Below are positions 36,063-45,030 of a DNA stretch of 56,387 bases, piece by piece; the stretch's first letter is position 1, and each line of letters starts with the position of its first letter. The stretch spans positions 1 through 56,387 of the forward strand of contig JBCBSS010000029.1 in assembly GCA_039819065.1 (NCBI GenBank), given 5' to 3'. The translations under genes and the position numbers were made by a program. The DNA comes from JBCBSS01 sp039819065 (GTDB lineage: Bacteria; Bacteroidota; Bacteroidia; Cytophagales; Cyclobacteriaceae). The notes beneath the pieces are model-generated. The model had not been told where the DNA came from. It worked only from the letters and a program-made list of their open reading frames with translations, and made no database searches.

Positions 36063-36827
36063 ATGAAAATCCAGCACTTCAGGAATGCCACCATGACCAT
36101 TGCTTCGGCGGATAAAGTAATTCTAGTCGACCCTTTATTAGGTGAACAAGGCAGTATGCCTACTTTGACGCTTTTTAGGTTTAAGCCAAAGCGGAACCCC
36201 ATCGTGCCATTGCCTGAGGCCTGCCAGCAAACGCTGGATAAGGTCACCCATTGCATCATCACCCACCAGCACCCTGACCACATGGACAAAAAGGGCATTC
36301 AATTTCTGGCAGATAAAAATATACCTGTTTATTGCAGTGTGAAAGACGAGAAAGACCTGCGCAAGAAAGGGCTCAACGTAGAGGCTACCGTCGATTATTG
36401 GAAGCAGACTGACTTCTTAGGTGGTAGCATAGAAGGCATTCCAGCCAGGCATGGCTATGGTTTTGTAGCCAAACCAATGGGCAATGTAATGGGCTTTTAC
36501 ATCGAGTTACCGGGAGAGCCTTCAATCTATCTCAGTTCCGATACCATTTACACTGGGGATGTGCGAAAAACACTCAGCAACTATGAGCCAGATATCAATG
36601 TCGTAGCCGCCGGTTCGGCGCAATTAGACATATTCAAGCCACTGCTGATGACACTAGAGGACGTCATGCGCTTTATCAAAGATGCCCCAGGAAAAGTAAT
36701 TGCCAATCACTTAGAAGCTGTCAACCACTGCCCTACAACCAGAGTAGCCTTACGAAACGAAGTAGAAAAGGCTGGTCTTTCAGACAAGGTGTTTATACCT
36801 GCTGATGGAGAAATAATTGATTTCTGA
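36063..36827 (+). CDS. UlaG-like metallo-beta-lactamase-fold hydrolase
   Basis: A 254-residue MBL-fold protein of the UlaG/lactonase type with metal motif THQHPDHMD (H68, H70, D72, H73), a later SSDTIY and NHLEAVNHCPTTRVAL near the C-terminus. The family includes L-ascorbate-6-phosphate lactonase and many enzymes of unknown substrate. It lacks a signal peptide, so it is cytoplasmic. Part of its C-terminal coding sequence is echoed at 38908-38979, where VALRNEVEKAGLSDKVF corresponds to AALKNEVVKAGFSNEGY. Confidence 0.87.
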   Translation: MKIQHFRNATMTIASADKVILVDPLLGEQGSMPTLTLFRFKPKRNPIVPLPEACQQTLDKVTHCIITHQHPDHMDKKGIQFLADKNIPVYCSVKDEKDLRKKGLNVEATVDYWKQTDFLGGSIEGIPARHGYGFVAKPMGNVMGFYIELPGEPSIYLSSDTIYTGDVRKTLSNYEPDINVVAAGSAQLDIFKPLLMTLEDVMRFIKDAPGKVIANHLEAVNHCPTTRVALRNEVEKAGLSDKVFIPADGEIIDF

Positions 36828-36999
36828 AAAGAAGGTAATGCGCTAAATTTTGCGTTCAAATGGTGTAAATGGGTTTTCATACCAATCGTTTGATCATCCT
36901 TACTGGACCATAGGCACCTTATTGCTTAGGTAGTCGTATAACTGTGTAAATAGTTGTTAATCGCTATAACAACTAATCTCAAACTCGTGAAGTACAGTT

Positions 37000-37896
37000 A
37001 TGAAAACCCTTCTATCAATCCTCGTCATCTCCACCTTACTGACTGGTCTAAATATTATCGAAACGCATACCATAGAAAATGGCCTGCCCAATAATCAGGT
37101 TCGGGTTATTCTCAATGATAGTGATGGAAAAATATGGGCAGGAAGCAAAGAAGGAGTAGTCCAGTATGATGGGACGAAGTGGCACCGGAGTACCGCCAAT
37201 GATTACCCGCTGAACATAGGAACTACTTCTATTTTCGAGAGTAAGGGCAAACATTATTGGTTTGGCAGCCTTGGTAAAGCCATTTCATATGATGGATTTG
37301 CTTATAAGACTTATTCTATCATAGAAGACATGGGCTTACAAGGTCGTGTCGTTTTTGGTTTTCACGAGGATGAAAATGGCAGAATTTGGGTCGCCACAAC
37401 CGGCGGAGTTGCCATTTATGATGGAGAGCAATGGAAGACGTTAACCGTGGAAAATGGTTTAAGTCACAACGTTATTCACGACATCAAACAAGATAGCGAA
37501 GGCAACTACTGGCTGGCCACACGCAAAGGTGGATTGAATATCTATGATGGTGAAAAAGTCGAGCATAAATACCTGGAGAAGAACTGCAGGAAAATCTTAA
37601 AAGATAATGCCGGTACCATGTGGGTAGGCACCAGCGACGGGATCATTAAGTATGATGGCACAGATTGGAAAGTACTAGAAGCAGGGCATACCATTTTACC
37701 CATGTTTCAAGGAGCCAAGGGCTATATTTGGTGCGTAAAAGACGCCACGCACATTATTAGGATCAATGCTGAAGATAGGGTCATTCAATATGACAACCCT
37801 ACAGAGGGCCATACCAATGAAATTTACCACCTTGAACAGGATAACAAAGGAGCAGTTTGGGCCGGTACAGATCAGGGAATTTTTGTGTTGCATTAA
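37000..37896 (+). CDS. Secreted two-component-type (Reg_prop) propeller protein
   Basis: A 298-residue protein with signal peptide (MKTLLSILVISTLLTG) and a run of regulator-propeller repeats, such as DSDGKIWAGSKEGVVQYDGT, DENGRIWVATTGGVAIYDGE and DSEGNYWLATRKGGLNIYDG. Reg_prop repeats are usually the periplasmic sensor of hybrid histidine kinases in Bacteroidota. Here the protein ends after six to seven blades at KGAVWAGTDQGIFVLH with no kinase or membrane segment, so it is either a soluble binding protein or a shortened sensor. The flanking region is decayed. Confidence 0.78.
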   Translation: MKTLLSILVISTLLTGLNIIETHTIENGLPNNQVRVILNDSDGKIWAGSKEGVVQYDGTKWHRSTANDYPLNIGTTSIFESKGKHYWFGSLGKAISYDGFAYKTYSIIEDMGLQGRVVFGFHEDENGRIWVATTGGVAIYDGEQWKTLTVENGLSHNVIHDIKQDSEGNYWLATRKGGLNIYDGEKVEHKYLEKNCRKILKDNAGTMWVGTSDGIIKYDGTDWKVLEAGHTILPMFQGAKGYIWCVKDATHIIRINAEDRVIQYDNPTEGHTNEIYHLEQDNKGAVWAGTDQGIFVLH

Positions 37897-38080
37897 TTTG
37901 TGGATCTTCCTTTTGAGCGTCGCCATTCCCTACTCAAATCATTTCATGAGGACGTAGTTAAAACTTAAATATGCCGTAATACATCTACGCCTGGAAGCGA
38001 TCCAAAATACATCAATCTAAAGCCGTCGATAATTGACAGAGATATCAACGGCGTTGAGGGGTGGCCATTGTAAAAGTTTA

Positions 38081-38746
38081 TTACTTGGTCTTCTGTTTTG
38101 GTTCTAACTCTTTCAGGATTTTAGTTCCCATGTTCTCAAAGTCTGAATTGAACTTTTTGCCTAGTTCCAAGAATGACTTTCTTTGATCTATGAGTTCCTT
38201 TTTTGAAGCTTCATGTTCTTGTTTTTCTTTTGAGAGTGAATGATTCAGCTCATCACGTTCGGCGGTTCTTGCTTTCAGGTCTTTTTCCAAGTTCTTTGTC
38301 CTTTGAGCCAACTGTAAGTTCTCTTCTTCTAACCTCGCCTTTTCGATTTCCAATTCAGATTTCTCAATAGATAGTGTTTTAACTTGTTGCTCTAATCTTT
38401 CTACTTCAGCATTTCGATTGGTTACCGGTGTTTCAATTGGTGTAAATACTTCGTTAGAGGGGTTGCTATTGGGCAATGACCCCAGGTGAGCCTTAATCGT
38501 TGTCAACTCAGTATACAACTGATGTAATTGACTTTCTTTTTGCTCAAGAGCTTCTTTCGTTGACTTTAATTCTTCTTCGAATTGTTGATGTTTCTCTTCC
38601 CCTGATTTTATCCTTGAATCCAAAGCCTGATCTGTTTCTTTCAGTTTGTGTAATTCTTTGTTATCAGCAGGGGCAGTGTTTTGCAGTCTCAAATAAGTGA
38701 TAATTGCTCCAAAAGCCGAACCTAGTAATATGTAGAAGATTCCCAT
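38081..38746 (-). CDS. Truncated RmuC-like coiled-coil membrane protein
   Basis: A 221-residue protein with one N-terminal membrane helix (MGIFYILLGSAFGAIITYL) and about 170 residues of heptad-rich coiled coil. The last residues, LGKKFNSDFENMGTKILKEL, resemble the sequence that begins the conserved nuclease-like RmuC domain in DNA recombination protein RmuC. In RmuC another 250 or so residues should follow, but here the frame ends in EPKQKTK and the downstream DNA has no RmuC continuation in any frame. It is therefore read as a 5' part of rmuC or a paralog lacking the catalytic domain. Confidence 0.6.
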   Translation of the reverse strand: MGIFYILLGSAFGAIITYLRLQNTAPADNKELHKLKETDQALDSRIKSGEEKHQQFEEELKSTKEALEQKESQLHQLYTELTTIKAHLGSLPNSNPSNEVFTPIETPVTNRNAEVERLEQQVKTLSIEKSELEIEKARLEEENLQLAQRTKNLEKDLKARTAERDELNHSLSKEKQEHEASKKELIDQRKSFLELGKKFNSDFENMGTKILKELEPKQKTK

Positions 38747-39142
38747 GAGTGATTCTTTTGTGTATTATTGATGGCGAAATTTATCCAGATTTTATCTATC
38801 CAAATGCGGTTGTGCCATGGAATAACCGAATAATATCAACTACTACCATTCACATGATACTATTTTCTCCAAACCTAACGAATTTTCAATACTTCTATTA
38901 CTATTGACATCAGCGTAAAATCGAAGCCGCCTTAAAAAATGAAGTAGTAAAGGCTGGTTTTTCAAACGAAGGGTATTAGCGATCATCACCCGTAATGTCA
39001 GAGTTTTCATTGTTAGACGATCGGAAATCTTCATCAAACTCAATTTCTACTATTTCATAAATCACAAAGGTTCTTAAATAACAAATCTATGTATGTAGTC
39101 GTATAACTACAGAGGGGTGAATACTTTTTACTGAAATTAAGC
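38747..39142. other. Gene-free divergent interval with a gene-tail remnant
   Basis: This 396-bp gap holds the UlaG-like tail remnant at 38908-38979. A minus-strand frame at 38843-39043 of 66 codons overlaps it in antisense and is not accepted as a gene. No clear promoter boxes were found for the divergent genes. Confidence 0.6.
38908..38979 (+). pseudogene. Remnant of a UlaG-like hydrolase C-terminus
   Basis: Read in frame, this gives HQRKIEAALKNEVVKAGFSN, then EGY and stop. It corresponds to the segment following NHCPTTRVALRNEVEKAGLSDKVF of the hydrolase gene at 36063. About four fifths of bases match over the best 48, including the block TAAAGGCTGGT. A TGA stop lies directly upstream in frame. 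Either a paralog was deleted or the tail was copied. Confidence 0.65.
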
Positions 39143-39556
39143 ATGAGTAATAAGGTCAGGTTTTATCACGTATGGGATTGGAAGCAGATATTAAATACCT
39201 TTGGTTTTCTATTTGTTCTTACTGGTCTGTTTTACCTGATTGTCTACAGTGGAGAGATCGTAACAAACTATCGATTGTCTCAATATGACAAAATTACTTC
39301 TGGCAAGTTGATTAATATAGAGGAAAAAACGGCTCTCTTTCAGAATAAGTTTGGCTCTCATGAAGTGGTCATCACTTATAATGTGTCTTATTCATACTCC
39401 ATTGATGATCAAACCTTTACCAATGTTGATCATATTCCCGGAAGCATACTCAATGGTCAACGTCTTAAGAAATTAACTAATAGAGTTCGACCATTAAAAG
39501 TAAAATACAATTCCAATAAGCCAAACCTTAGCGCTATTGACGTTTTAGAACACTAG
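39143..39556 (+). CDS. DUF3592-like membrane protein
   Basis: A 137-residue protein with one or two N-terminal membrane segments (ILNTFGFLFVLTGLFYLIVY) and a C-terminal domain of beta strands (VVITYNVSYSYSIDDQTFTN, VRPLKVKYNSNKPNLSAID) typical of DUF3592. Function of the family is unknown. It may be co-transcribed with the DUF1801-like gene 63 bp downstream. Confidence 0.75.
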   Translation: MSNKVRFYHVWDWKQILNTFGFLFVLTGLFYLIVYSGEIVTNYRLSQYDKITSGKLINIEEKTALFQNKFGSHEVVITYNVSYSYSIDDQTFTNVDHIPGSILNGQRLKKLTNRVRPLKVKYNSNKPNLSAIDVLEH

Positions 39557-39619
39557 TTAATATTAACTGGTGTGAAGTGGTACTTTTTGCTAACTTTTGA
39601 TATTCTAACCAAACTCGGC

Positions 39620-40066
39620 ATGGGCACCACTTCTGAACGTACTATACACCCGGATTTCCTTTATCATCTCGAGATGAAGGAGCAACCGTTGATTGAGCTC
39701 TTTAAGGATGTCCGCCAATTTATACTGGAGCTAGCACCTGACAGCAATGAGTTATTGTACCATACGCACGCGCTCACAGCCGTTTTTTCTATCACTGATA
39801 AGTTAGGTGATGCTTTTGTTCATATACCTATTTACACGAACCATTTGAACCTTGGCTTCAATGAGGGTGCATTATTAGAAGACCCGCACAATCTGCTGCG
39901 AGGTACCGGCAAGGCCATTCGTCATTTGGAGGTGAAAACATCGGCAGATTATAGAAAGGATGAAGTACGAGAACTGGTAATGTCCGCTATTACTATGGCC
40001 GAGGATGGTTTGAACAAGCCTGTCAAAAGCAAGGGAAAAACCATTTCCAAAATCAAGACTGCTTAA
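39620..40066 (+). CDS. DUF1801-like protein
   Basis: GTG 39572 opens the frame; ATG 39620 (MGTTSERTIHPDFLYHLEMK) is chosen, giving 148 residues. The fold pattern, with LLYHTHALTAVFSITDKLGD, VHIPIYTNHLNLGFNEGALL and LRGTGKAIRHLEVKTSADYR, is that of DUF1801/YdhG-like proteins. These are small cytoplasmic alpha-beta proteins of uncertain role, related to frataxin-like folds. The C-terminus is basic. Confidence 0.75.
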   Translation: MGTTSERTIHPDFLYHLEMKEQPLIELFKDVRQFILELAPDSNELLYHTHALTAVFSITDKLGDAFVHIPIYTNHLNLGFNEGALLEDPHNLLRGTGKAIRHLEVKTSADYRKDEVRELVMSAITMAEDGLNKPVKSKGKTISKIKTA

Positions 40067-40280
40067 CCATCAAGTAATAATTCGATCATCAGCCAGCCAA
40101 AACCTCTTCACGCTATAATAACTAAATTCGCATCAACTGGTCCTTAACTCGTCTTATACTGTAGAATTCAATAATCTCTTACACCTTATCCATATTACGC
40201 ACCAAAAATATCCTTTGGTTGTTGGTGTGACTTTAATGATGTTTCCAGATTATAGATAGAAACAAAAGCAACCTTCATTC

Positions 40281-42962
40281 ATGAGAATACCATATCTGTT
40301 AGTCGCAATCACTTTACTTATTACAAGCTGTTCAAAAGATGAGCAATCATTACAGAAAATTGACCCGCCTTTTGAGCATGTTCAAATTCCCAGAGCCGAG
40401 ATCACCATCGATCCTGCTATCAAGCAAATAGCACGTTTTGAAAATGGCACCAATGTCGAAATACCTGCCCATGCCTTTATTGATCAAGACGGCAATGTCA
40501 TCACTGAGCCTGTTACCCTCTCGTTGGAAACTTACAATAGCGCAGCGAGCATCATCGCCTCCGGTATACCCATGAGCTTTGATGACGGCATCGAAAGCGG
40601 CCATTTTGAAAGTGCAGGCATGTTCAGGATTGAAGGTGAAGCAAATGGTAAAGAGGTATTCATAGCCCCTAATAAGCCTTTGACAGTAGACACACCTTCT
40701 GACGTACGAGGTGATTTTGATTTCTTTTATTTCGAGGAAAGCCCAAAGGGTGATTCTACTGGAAGCTGGAAAAAGCTAGCTGCTATGACTGGTGAACCGA
40801 TCGCAACTCCAGCCCCACTTGATACTTTTAAGCTGAAATTTACAACAGCAACCTATCCGGAGCTAGCCCCTTTGGAAACCATTACCTGGAAACTCGCCAG
40901 GCAATATGCGAACCCCAAAGAAGCCGATAACCAATGGGTTCTGAACGAAGCGTGGTCTTCTGTAGAAATATCCCAACCGAAGTATGGGTATGGCGATGAG
41001 ATATTTAAAACTCCTGTGAGGGAAGATAATAATTGGTGGTATGATAAAGCCTTGGCATTCAATAAAAATCAAAGCATTATCACCTTAGGCAAGGATAAGC
41101 TCAACTTTTGGGATTTGAATGGGCAGTTGTTAAATACAGTGCCTTTCGTAAATGAATATGGCTTCAACATAAAAATATTTGATGATCGTATCATACTGCT
41201 TGAAGGTCGTCTGGAAGAGAAAATTCTGGACAGCCAAGGTAATTTGCTCGGTACAATTGATGCCTCTTATGATCACCTATTTGTTCCGGGAAAAGATTTA
41301 ATCATACATAGAACATATGATTATGACAGCATTACAATTTCCAATCTGGAGGGTAAAGCTTTACACTTTATCGAAGTAAGACGTGAAAATCCGAAAAGGC
41401 ACTACGATTACAGAGATAAACCCCTTTTCATTGAATCTGATCAACACATTGTCACCAACTCTGACTTAGGCATTACATTCTACGACCTTGATGGCCAAGT
41501 AATACGGCAAAAGGAAGGGTGGTATTACAAGGTTGATAAGTTAAAGGAAGATATACTGTTATTGGAAACACCCAAAGGCGAGTTAATAGCATGGGATTAT
41601 AAAAATGATATTGAAACCAAATCTAAAATCGAGGATTTCAGAACATCAAAAATCGTAAATGATGACCATCGTACTTTAGCATATTACTATCCTATTTACA
41701 ATACATCAATTGTTTACGTTCAAGAGATGGAATCTAACATTTCTAAATTGTGGGATTATAGCTCTAATATCACTTCAACCTTAGATTTTCAAGTCGAAAG
41801 TATTGTGCATCATGATTCCACCCTAAGATTTATTAATGGCTTCAATATTCCTGACAGCACCTTTCAAGTTTATGACTTTGTCAACAAGCAATACATTATA
41901 AGTATTCCAGGTGCCTACCCATCGACTACAGATGAATCTATTAGGGGTAATTTTGACATAAAGCTATCTAAAGAGCAAGAAAGACTCATTTTGCGTAGCC
42001 CTTCTCATGTCCGGCTCTATGACGTTCAGGGTACATTATTGAGAGATTTCAAACAATTCGATTCGCTGATTTTGGTGGCGGGTTTTATAGACGAAGCTTC
42101 GATCTATACACTCGATAGTATTGGTATTTACAGAATATGGGACTACTCAGGTAATGAAATATCAAGCGTACAACTTGACCATGTTAGACCCGAATGGGCT
42201 CGCCTTTATGGTGAATACCTTATAGTTGATGATTATATATCTGGTGGTTACTTCTATTATAACTCAAGAGGCGTTTTACAATCTCAAAGCCCTACCTGGG
42301 ATCACATAAAGATTGATTCCACCAGGGATTTACAAGTCATTGATATCAATAAAGCTGTCTTATATCACCTTTTCGAATTAGATAAAAACGTTTATCAAAT
42401 CATATTTCGTAACAAAAAAAGAACCTTTACCACCTATGTCTACCTATCAGAAGAAGACTTGGAAAAAATCAGGCGTCACCACCTATTTCTGCGACAATTG
42501 AAAATAGCTGAAAATAAACAGCGACAGATTGAATATAAGAGACAAGCGTTTGAAGACGCTGTATCCAGACGGCTTAGTATCAGCAATTTTGGTTTGTACA
42601 ACTGGGACATATTGCTCAAAGAAGAAGGAAGAGTACGCTTGGCAGCCGAATTTGACTTTAAGCAGTCGACAGAAGATATTGATATAACCGTTTTTCTCAT
42701 TACCAACGTCAACGGCCGTGCGGTCATTAAGTACCCAAAGGGCGCATGGGATCAGTTCTCCATAGACCCTACTGTTTCAAATAAGCTGCTAGCTGTTCTA
42801 CCCAACAACAAAATAGCGGTGTTCGATGAAGCCGATATGGCTCAACTCAACTGGGCTCAAATCGAAAAGGACAGCACCTATCGTTTTGAAATGAAAGTGT
42901 TGGATAAACCCATTTCCTCAGTGGCGGATTTGGATGAATTAATAAATGGTATTAAACCCTAG
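40281..42962 (+). CDS. Large hypothetical lipoprotein with propeller-like middle
   Basis: An 893-residue lipoprotein (signal MRIPYLLVAITLLITSC, Cys17). Residues about 40-190 form an N-terminal domain (FENGTNVEIPAHAFIDQDGN, SGIPMSFDDGIESGHFESAG, FRIEGEANGKEVFIAPNKPL) of a kind found in other Bacteroidota surface lipoproteins. Residues 260-700 contain WD/propeller-like repeats with recurrent W-D-x-x-G (NFWDLNGQL, FYDLDGQVIR, RLYDVQGTLL, RIWDYSGNEI). The C-terminal part includes an Arg-rich helical stretch and a DITVFLITNVNGRAVIKYPK beta unit. Its role is unknown; presumably surface or outer-membrane. Repeat R4 begins directly after its stop. Confidence 0.82.
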   Translation: MRIPYLLVAITLLITSCSKDEQSLQKIDPPFEHVQIPRAEITIDPAIKQIARFENGTNVEIPAHAFIDQDGNVITEPVTLSLETYNSAASIIASGIPMSFDDGIESGHFESAGMFRIEGEANGKEVFIAPNKPLTVDTPSDVRGDFDFFYFEESPKGDSTGSWKKLAAMTGEPIATPAPLDTFKLKFTTATYPELAPLETITWKLARQYANPKEADNQWVLNEAWSSVEISQPKYGYGDEIFKTPVREDNNWWYDKALAFNKNQSIITLGKDKLNFWDLNGQLLNTVPFVNEYGFNIKIFDDRIILLEGRLEEKILDSQGNLLGTIDASYDHLFVPGKDLIIHRTYDYDSITISNLEGKALHFIEVRRENPKRHYDYRDKPLFIESDQHIVTNSDLGITFYDLDGQVIRQKEGWYYKVDKLKEDILLLETPKGELIAWDYKNDIETKSKIEDFRTSKIVNDDHRTLAYYYPIYNTSIVYVQEMESNISKLWDYSSNITSTLDFQVESIVHHDSTLRFINGFNIPDSTFQVYDFVNKQYIISIPGAYPSTTDESIRGNFDIKLSKEQERLILRSPSHVRLYDVQGTLLRDFKQFDSLILVAGFIDEASIYTLDSIGIYRIWDYSGNEISSVQLDHVRPEWARLYGEYLIVDDYISGGYFYYNSRGVLQSQSPTWDHIKIDSTRDLQVIDINKAVLYHLFELDKNVYQIIFRNKKRTFTTYVYLSEEDLEKIRRHHLFLRQLKIAENKQRQIEYKRQAFEDAVSRRLSISNFGLYNWDILLKEEGRVRLAAEFDFKQSTEDIDITVFLITNVNGRAVIKYPKGAWDQFSIDPTVSNKLLAVLPNNKIAVFDEADMAQLNWAQIEKDSTYRFEMKVLDKPISSVADLDELINGIKP

Positions 42963-42963
42963 A

Positions 42964-43148
42964 GTAGAACCCTGGATCCGAGCTTCCGGGGCAAAGCCCG
43001 AGGAATTAAACCACCAACTCCTTCGTATGTCATAGCTTTAGCAAAGACATATCTAGTCTGCCGAAGCTTAAGCGAAGGTAAATCTCGTCTGCCAATCGCG
43101 TGTCGCCTAAAGCTTTAGCGATGGCACAAGCAGCCGCGAAGACAGATT
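42964..43148 (+). repeat. Repeat family R, copy R4 (longest)
   Basis: Begins GTAGAACCCTGGATCCGAGC one base after the preceding gene's stop and ends GCAGCCGCGAAGACAGATT. Extra internal modules (TCATAGCTTTAGCAAAGACA, GCCGAAGCTTAAGCGAAGGT) suggest growth by internal duplication of a unit CTGCC...AGCGAAGGCA. Confidence 0.85.
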
Positions 43149-43261
43149 AAAATAGGCATCGCTAATCAAAACGCAACCTGCTTGTTGGAGAAAATGATCA
43201 TCATAGCATCCTGAAAAACTAAATACCTGAGTTCGGCGTAAGGCAGATGAAGTTTTTGCCT

Positions 43262-43404
43262 AAAACTTTAAAAAAACAGTCTTTCCCCGACACGTCGGGG
43301 GAGAAATCTTTCTTGGCAAAATCTGTGATAGAATGACAGTAATTAATTCTATAGAGAGAAAGATATCTCCGTTTCACTGCGATATGACTTTTTTTTAAAG
43401 TTTT
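43262..43404. mobile_element. MITE-like element with 15-bp perfect terminal inverted repeats
   Basis: AAAACTTTAAAAAAA (43262-43276) and TTTTTTTAAAGTTTT (43390-43404) are perfect inverted arms. Inside lies a GTCATTTCGA-type element in the opposite orientation, from GTCTTTCCCCGAC (43279) with the CGAC-AC-GTCG palindrome to CACTGCGATATGAC ending 43388. No coding capacity and no target-site duplication were visible. Confidence 0.6.
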
Positions 43405-43522
43405 GGGACTTGGTTATCCCAAGCTCAGGCTAAATAATTATTTGTTTTTTCATAAATTAGATAATGCTTCTGGCTAAAGCAATACGCTAAGCGAATTGAA
43501 GTTATTAGTGGTTAAACGGGGT

Positions 43523-45004
43523 ATGAATATGATGTCATCACACATAAAACGGCAGAGTCAAAGTAACCATCACCATGAACAGGTCAATAGTCAATACCCT
43601 CGGTCAAAGCCATCCGTTTCATTTGTTGATAACAGAGCCGAAACAAAGCAAGCGAAAAGTCTGCAGGATGAAGCCGATTCCTTTTCAAAGGGGACTTCCT
43701 TTCAGGCATTACAGAAAATGGCTGATGACCATTTCTACAATTCTGACGCTACCGTCCGGCCACAACCTTTCCAACTACATAGTGTCGAGTCTGGCCATGG
43801 TGCAGTACAAAGGGTTGTTAAAGTAGGTACAGATACGTACAGACCCTACAAACGGGGATTTGGCATAAAGGACTTGACCGAATTGGTGGAAAGCAATAAA
43901 GGTACAGCCAGTCTCAGGTATGATTGGAAGGCCAGGGTCAAAGAATACGTTAATGCCGCTGTTGTTACACCACATGCGTTTTCAGACCTGGACGATCTGA
44001 TAGACTATCTCACTAAATCTTCTAAGAAAAAAACCACCAGTCAGAAAAATAAGGAACAGGATGACCGCATATTAGGCCTGAATACTGGCTATGGTGCAGA
44101 TGAGCTATATAAAGGCAAAATCCTGGAATATGAGAGTCAAAAGGCCTTTGGCAACTTCACAGGACAGATAGCAGAAATGGACGAGTATAAGGACGAGATG
44201 ATGGAATTGGAAGGAATGAGCTCGGGGTTAAGGTCTACGACTAATGATTTCACCAAATCCGATAATCCATTTGTCAATATGATGGCATTGGGTAACTCCA
44301 ACCTCAAGCGTCTGGATTACATGGCGGACAATGATGTAGAGATCAACACACAGGGCTATTCCAGTATGGGAGACCGCTCTGTTGATCCGAATACATTACC
44401 AACAAGTTTTGGCTATGGTACGGTAAAAATAGGCCCTGATATCAGTACCTACATGAAGGAAATGGAATCAACTTCCAGGCCTAATCAGGATCAAATGGAC
44501 TACCTCAATCATTTGGAGATGCACCGTTTCCCAAATTTGGCTACTCAAACCGGTATGAAAAGAGAACTCTATAATCAAGGCCATTTTAGTAAAGACCAGG
44601 GTATGTGTTACCAGCATGACCATAGCAGCGTTGAGTTTGTTGGTGCTATAAGCGGTAGTACTATGACCAAACAGCAGCTCGCCAACATGCGCAGGCAACA
44701 AACGATGAGCAACTACGCCATTCTAGAGACGGCCAACAAGATATGTCCTAACGCTGAACTGGGCAGTGCATTAAGCAATGGCAAACACGTGCCCACATCA
44801 CAGGAAGAAATGCAAGCCCTTAACTCTTTCATAAGTGTTATACAGGACGCTAACTCGTCTTCTTCGGATAAGGATAACGCGAAGCAACACCTGCGTAAGG
44901 TATTGGTGCAGATTCTTAGAGGGGTCACGGGAATGGAGGATGTCCTTTCTGAGGACGAGGATAACTATCCGACCAGCCCATACAATGAGACCGATTATTC
45001 GTAA
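43523..45004 (+). CDS. Candidate contractile-injection-system cargo/toxin-like protein
   Basis: A TTG opens the frame at 43496, but ATG 43523 (MNMMSSHIKRQSQS) is preferred, giving 493 residues. There is no signal peptide. Residues 1-105 are Gln/His/Ser-rich and contain SVSFVDNRAETKQAKSLQDE, ALQKMADDHFYN and the closing GAVQRVVKVGT. A DNR-E...Q..LQ..A...VQR pattern is characteristic of the N-terminus of DUF4157-type and other proteins loaded into extracellular contractile injection systems in Bacteroidota and cyanobacteria. The remaining 390 residues have no recognised domain. Metal-ligand-like residues CYQHDHS occur around 370. No injection-system or immunity gene is seen in this window, so the role stays inferred. 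Confidence 0.55.
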   Translation: MNMMSSHIKRQSQSNHHHEQVNSQYPRSKPSVSFVDNRAETKQAKSLQDEADSFSKGTSFQALQKMADDHFYNSDATVRPQPFQLHSVESGHGAVQRVVKVGTDTYRPYKRGFGIKDLTELVESNKGTASLRYDWKARVKEYVNAAVVTPHAFSDLDDLIDYLTKSSKKKTTSQKNKEQDDRILGLNTGYGADELYKGKILEYESQKAFGNFTGQIAEMDEYKDEMMELEGMSSGLRSTTNDFTKSDNPFVNMMALGNSNLKRLDYMADNDVEINTQGYSSMGDRSVDPNTLPTSFGYGTVKIGPDISTYMKEMESTSRPNQDQMDYLNHLEMHRFPNLATQTGMKRELYNQGHFSKDQGMCYQHDHSSVEFVGAISGSTMTKQQLANMRRQQTMSNYAILETANKICPNAELGSALSNGKHVPTSQEEMQALNSFISVIQDANSSSSDKDNAKQHLRKVLVQILRGVTGMEDVLSEDEDNYPTSPYNETDYS

Positions 45005-45030
45005 CCAAAAACAGGTAATATAGATCTATA

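Larger units (their letters stand above)
42963..43522. other. Repeat-filled interval upstream of the CIS-cargo-like gene
   Basis: This 560-bp gap contains repeat R4 (42964-43148) and a 143-bp inverted-repeat element (43262-43404). Between and after them the DNA is AT-rich. No promoter of Bacteroidota type was found immediately before ATG 43523. Confidence 0.65.

Noticed and set aside
38843..39043. 66-codon minus-strand frame
   Set aside because: It is antisense to the UlaG-like tail remnant and has no signal, motif or conserved composition.
43279..43388. CRISPR-like array from repeated GTC/GAC ends
   Set aside because: There is only one inverted pair per element, no regular direct repeats with spacers, and no cas genes.
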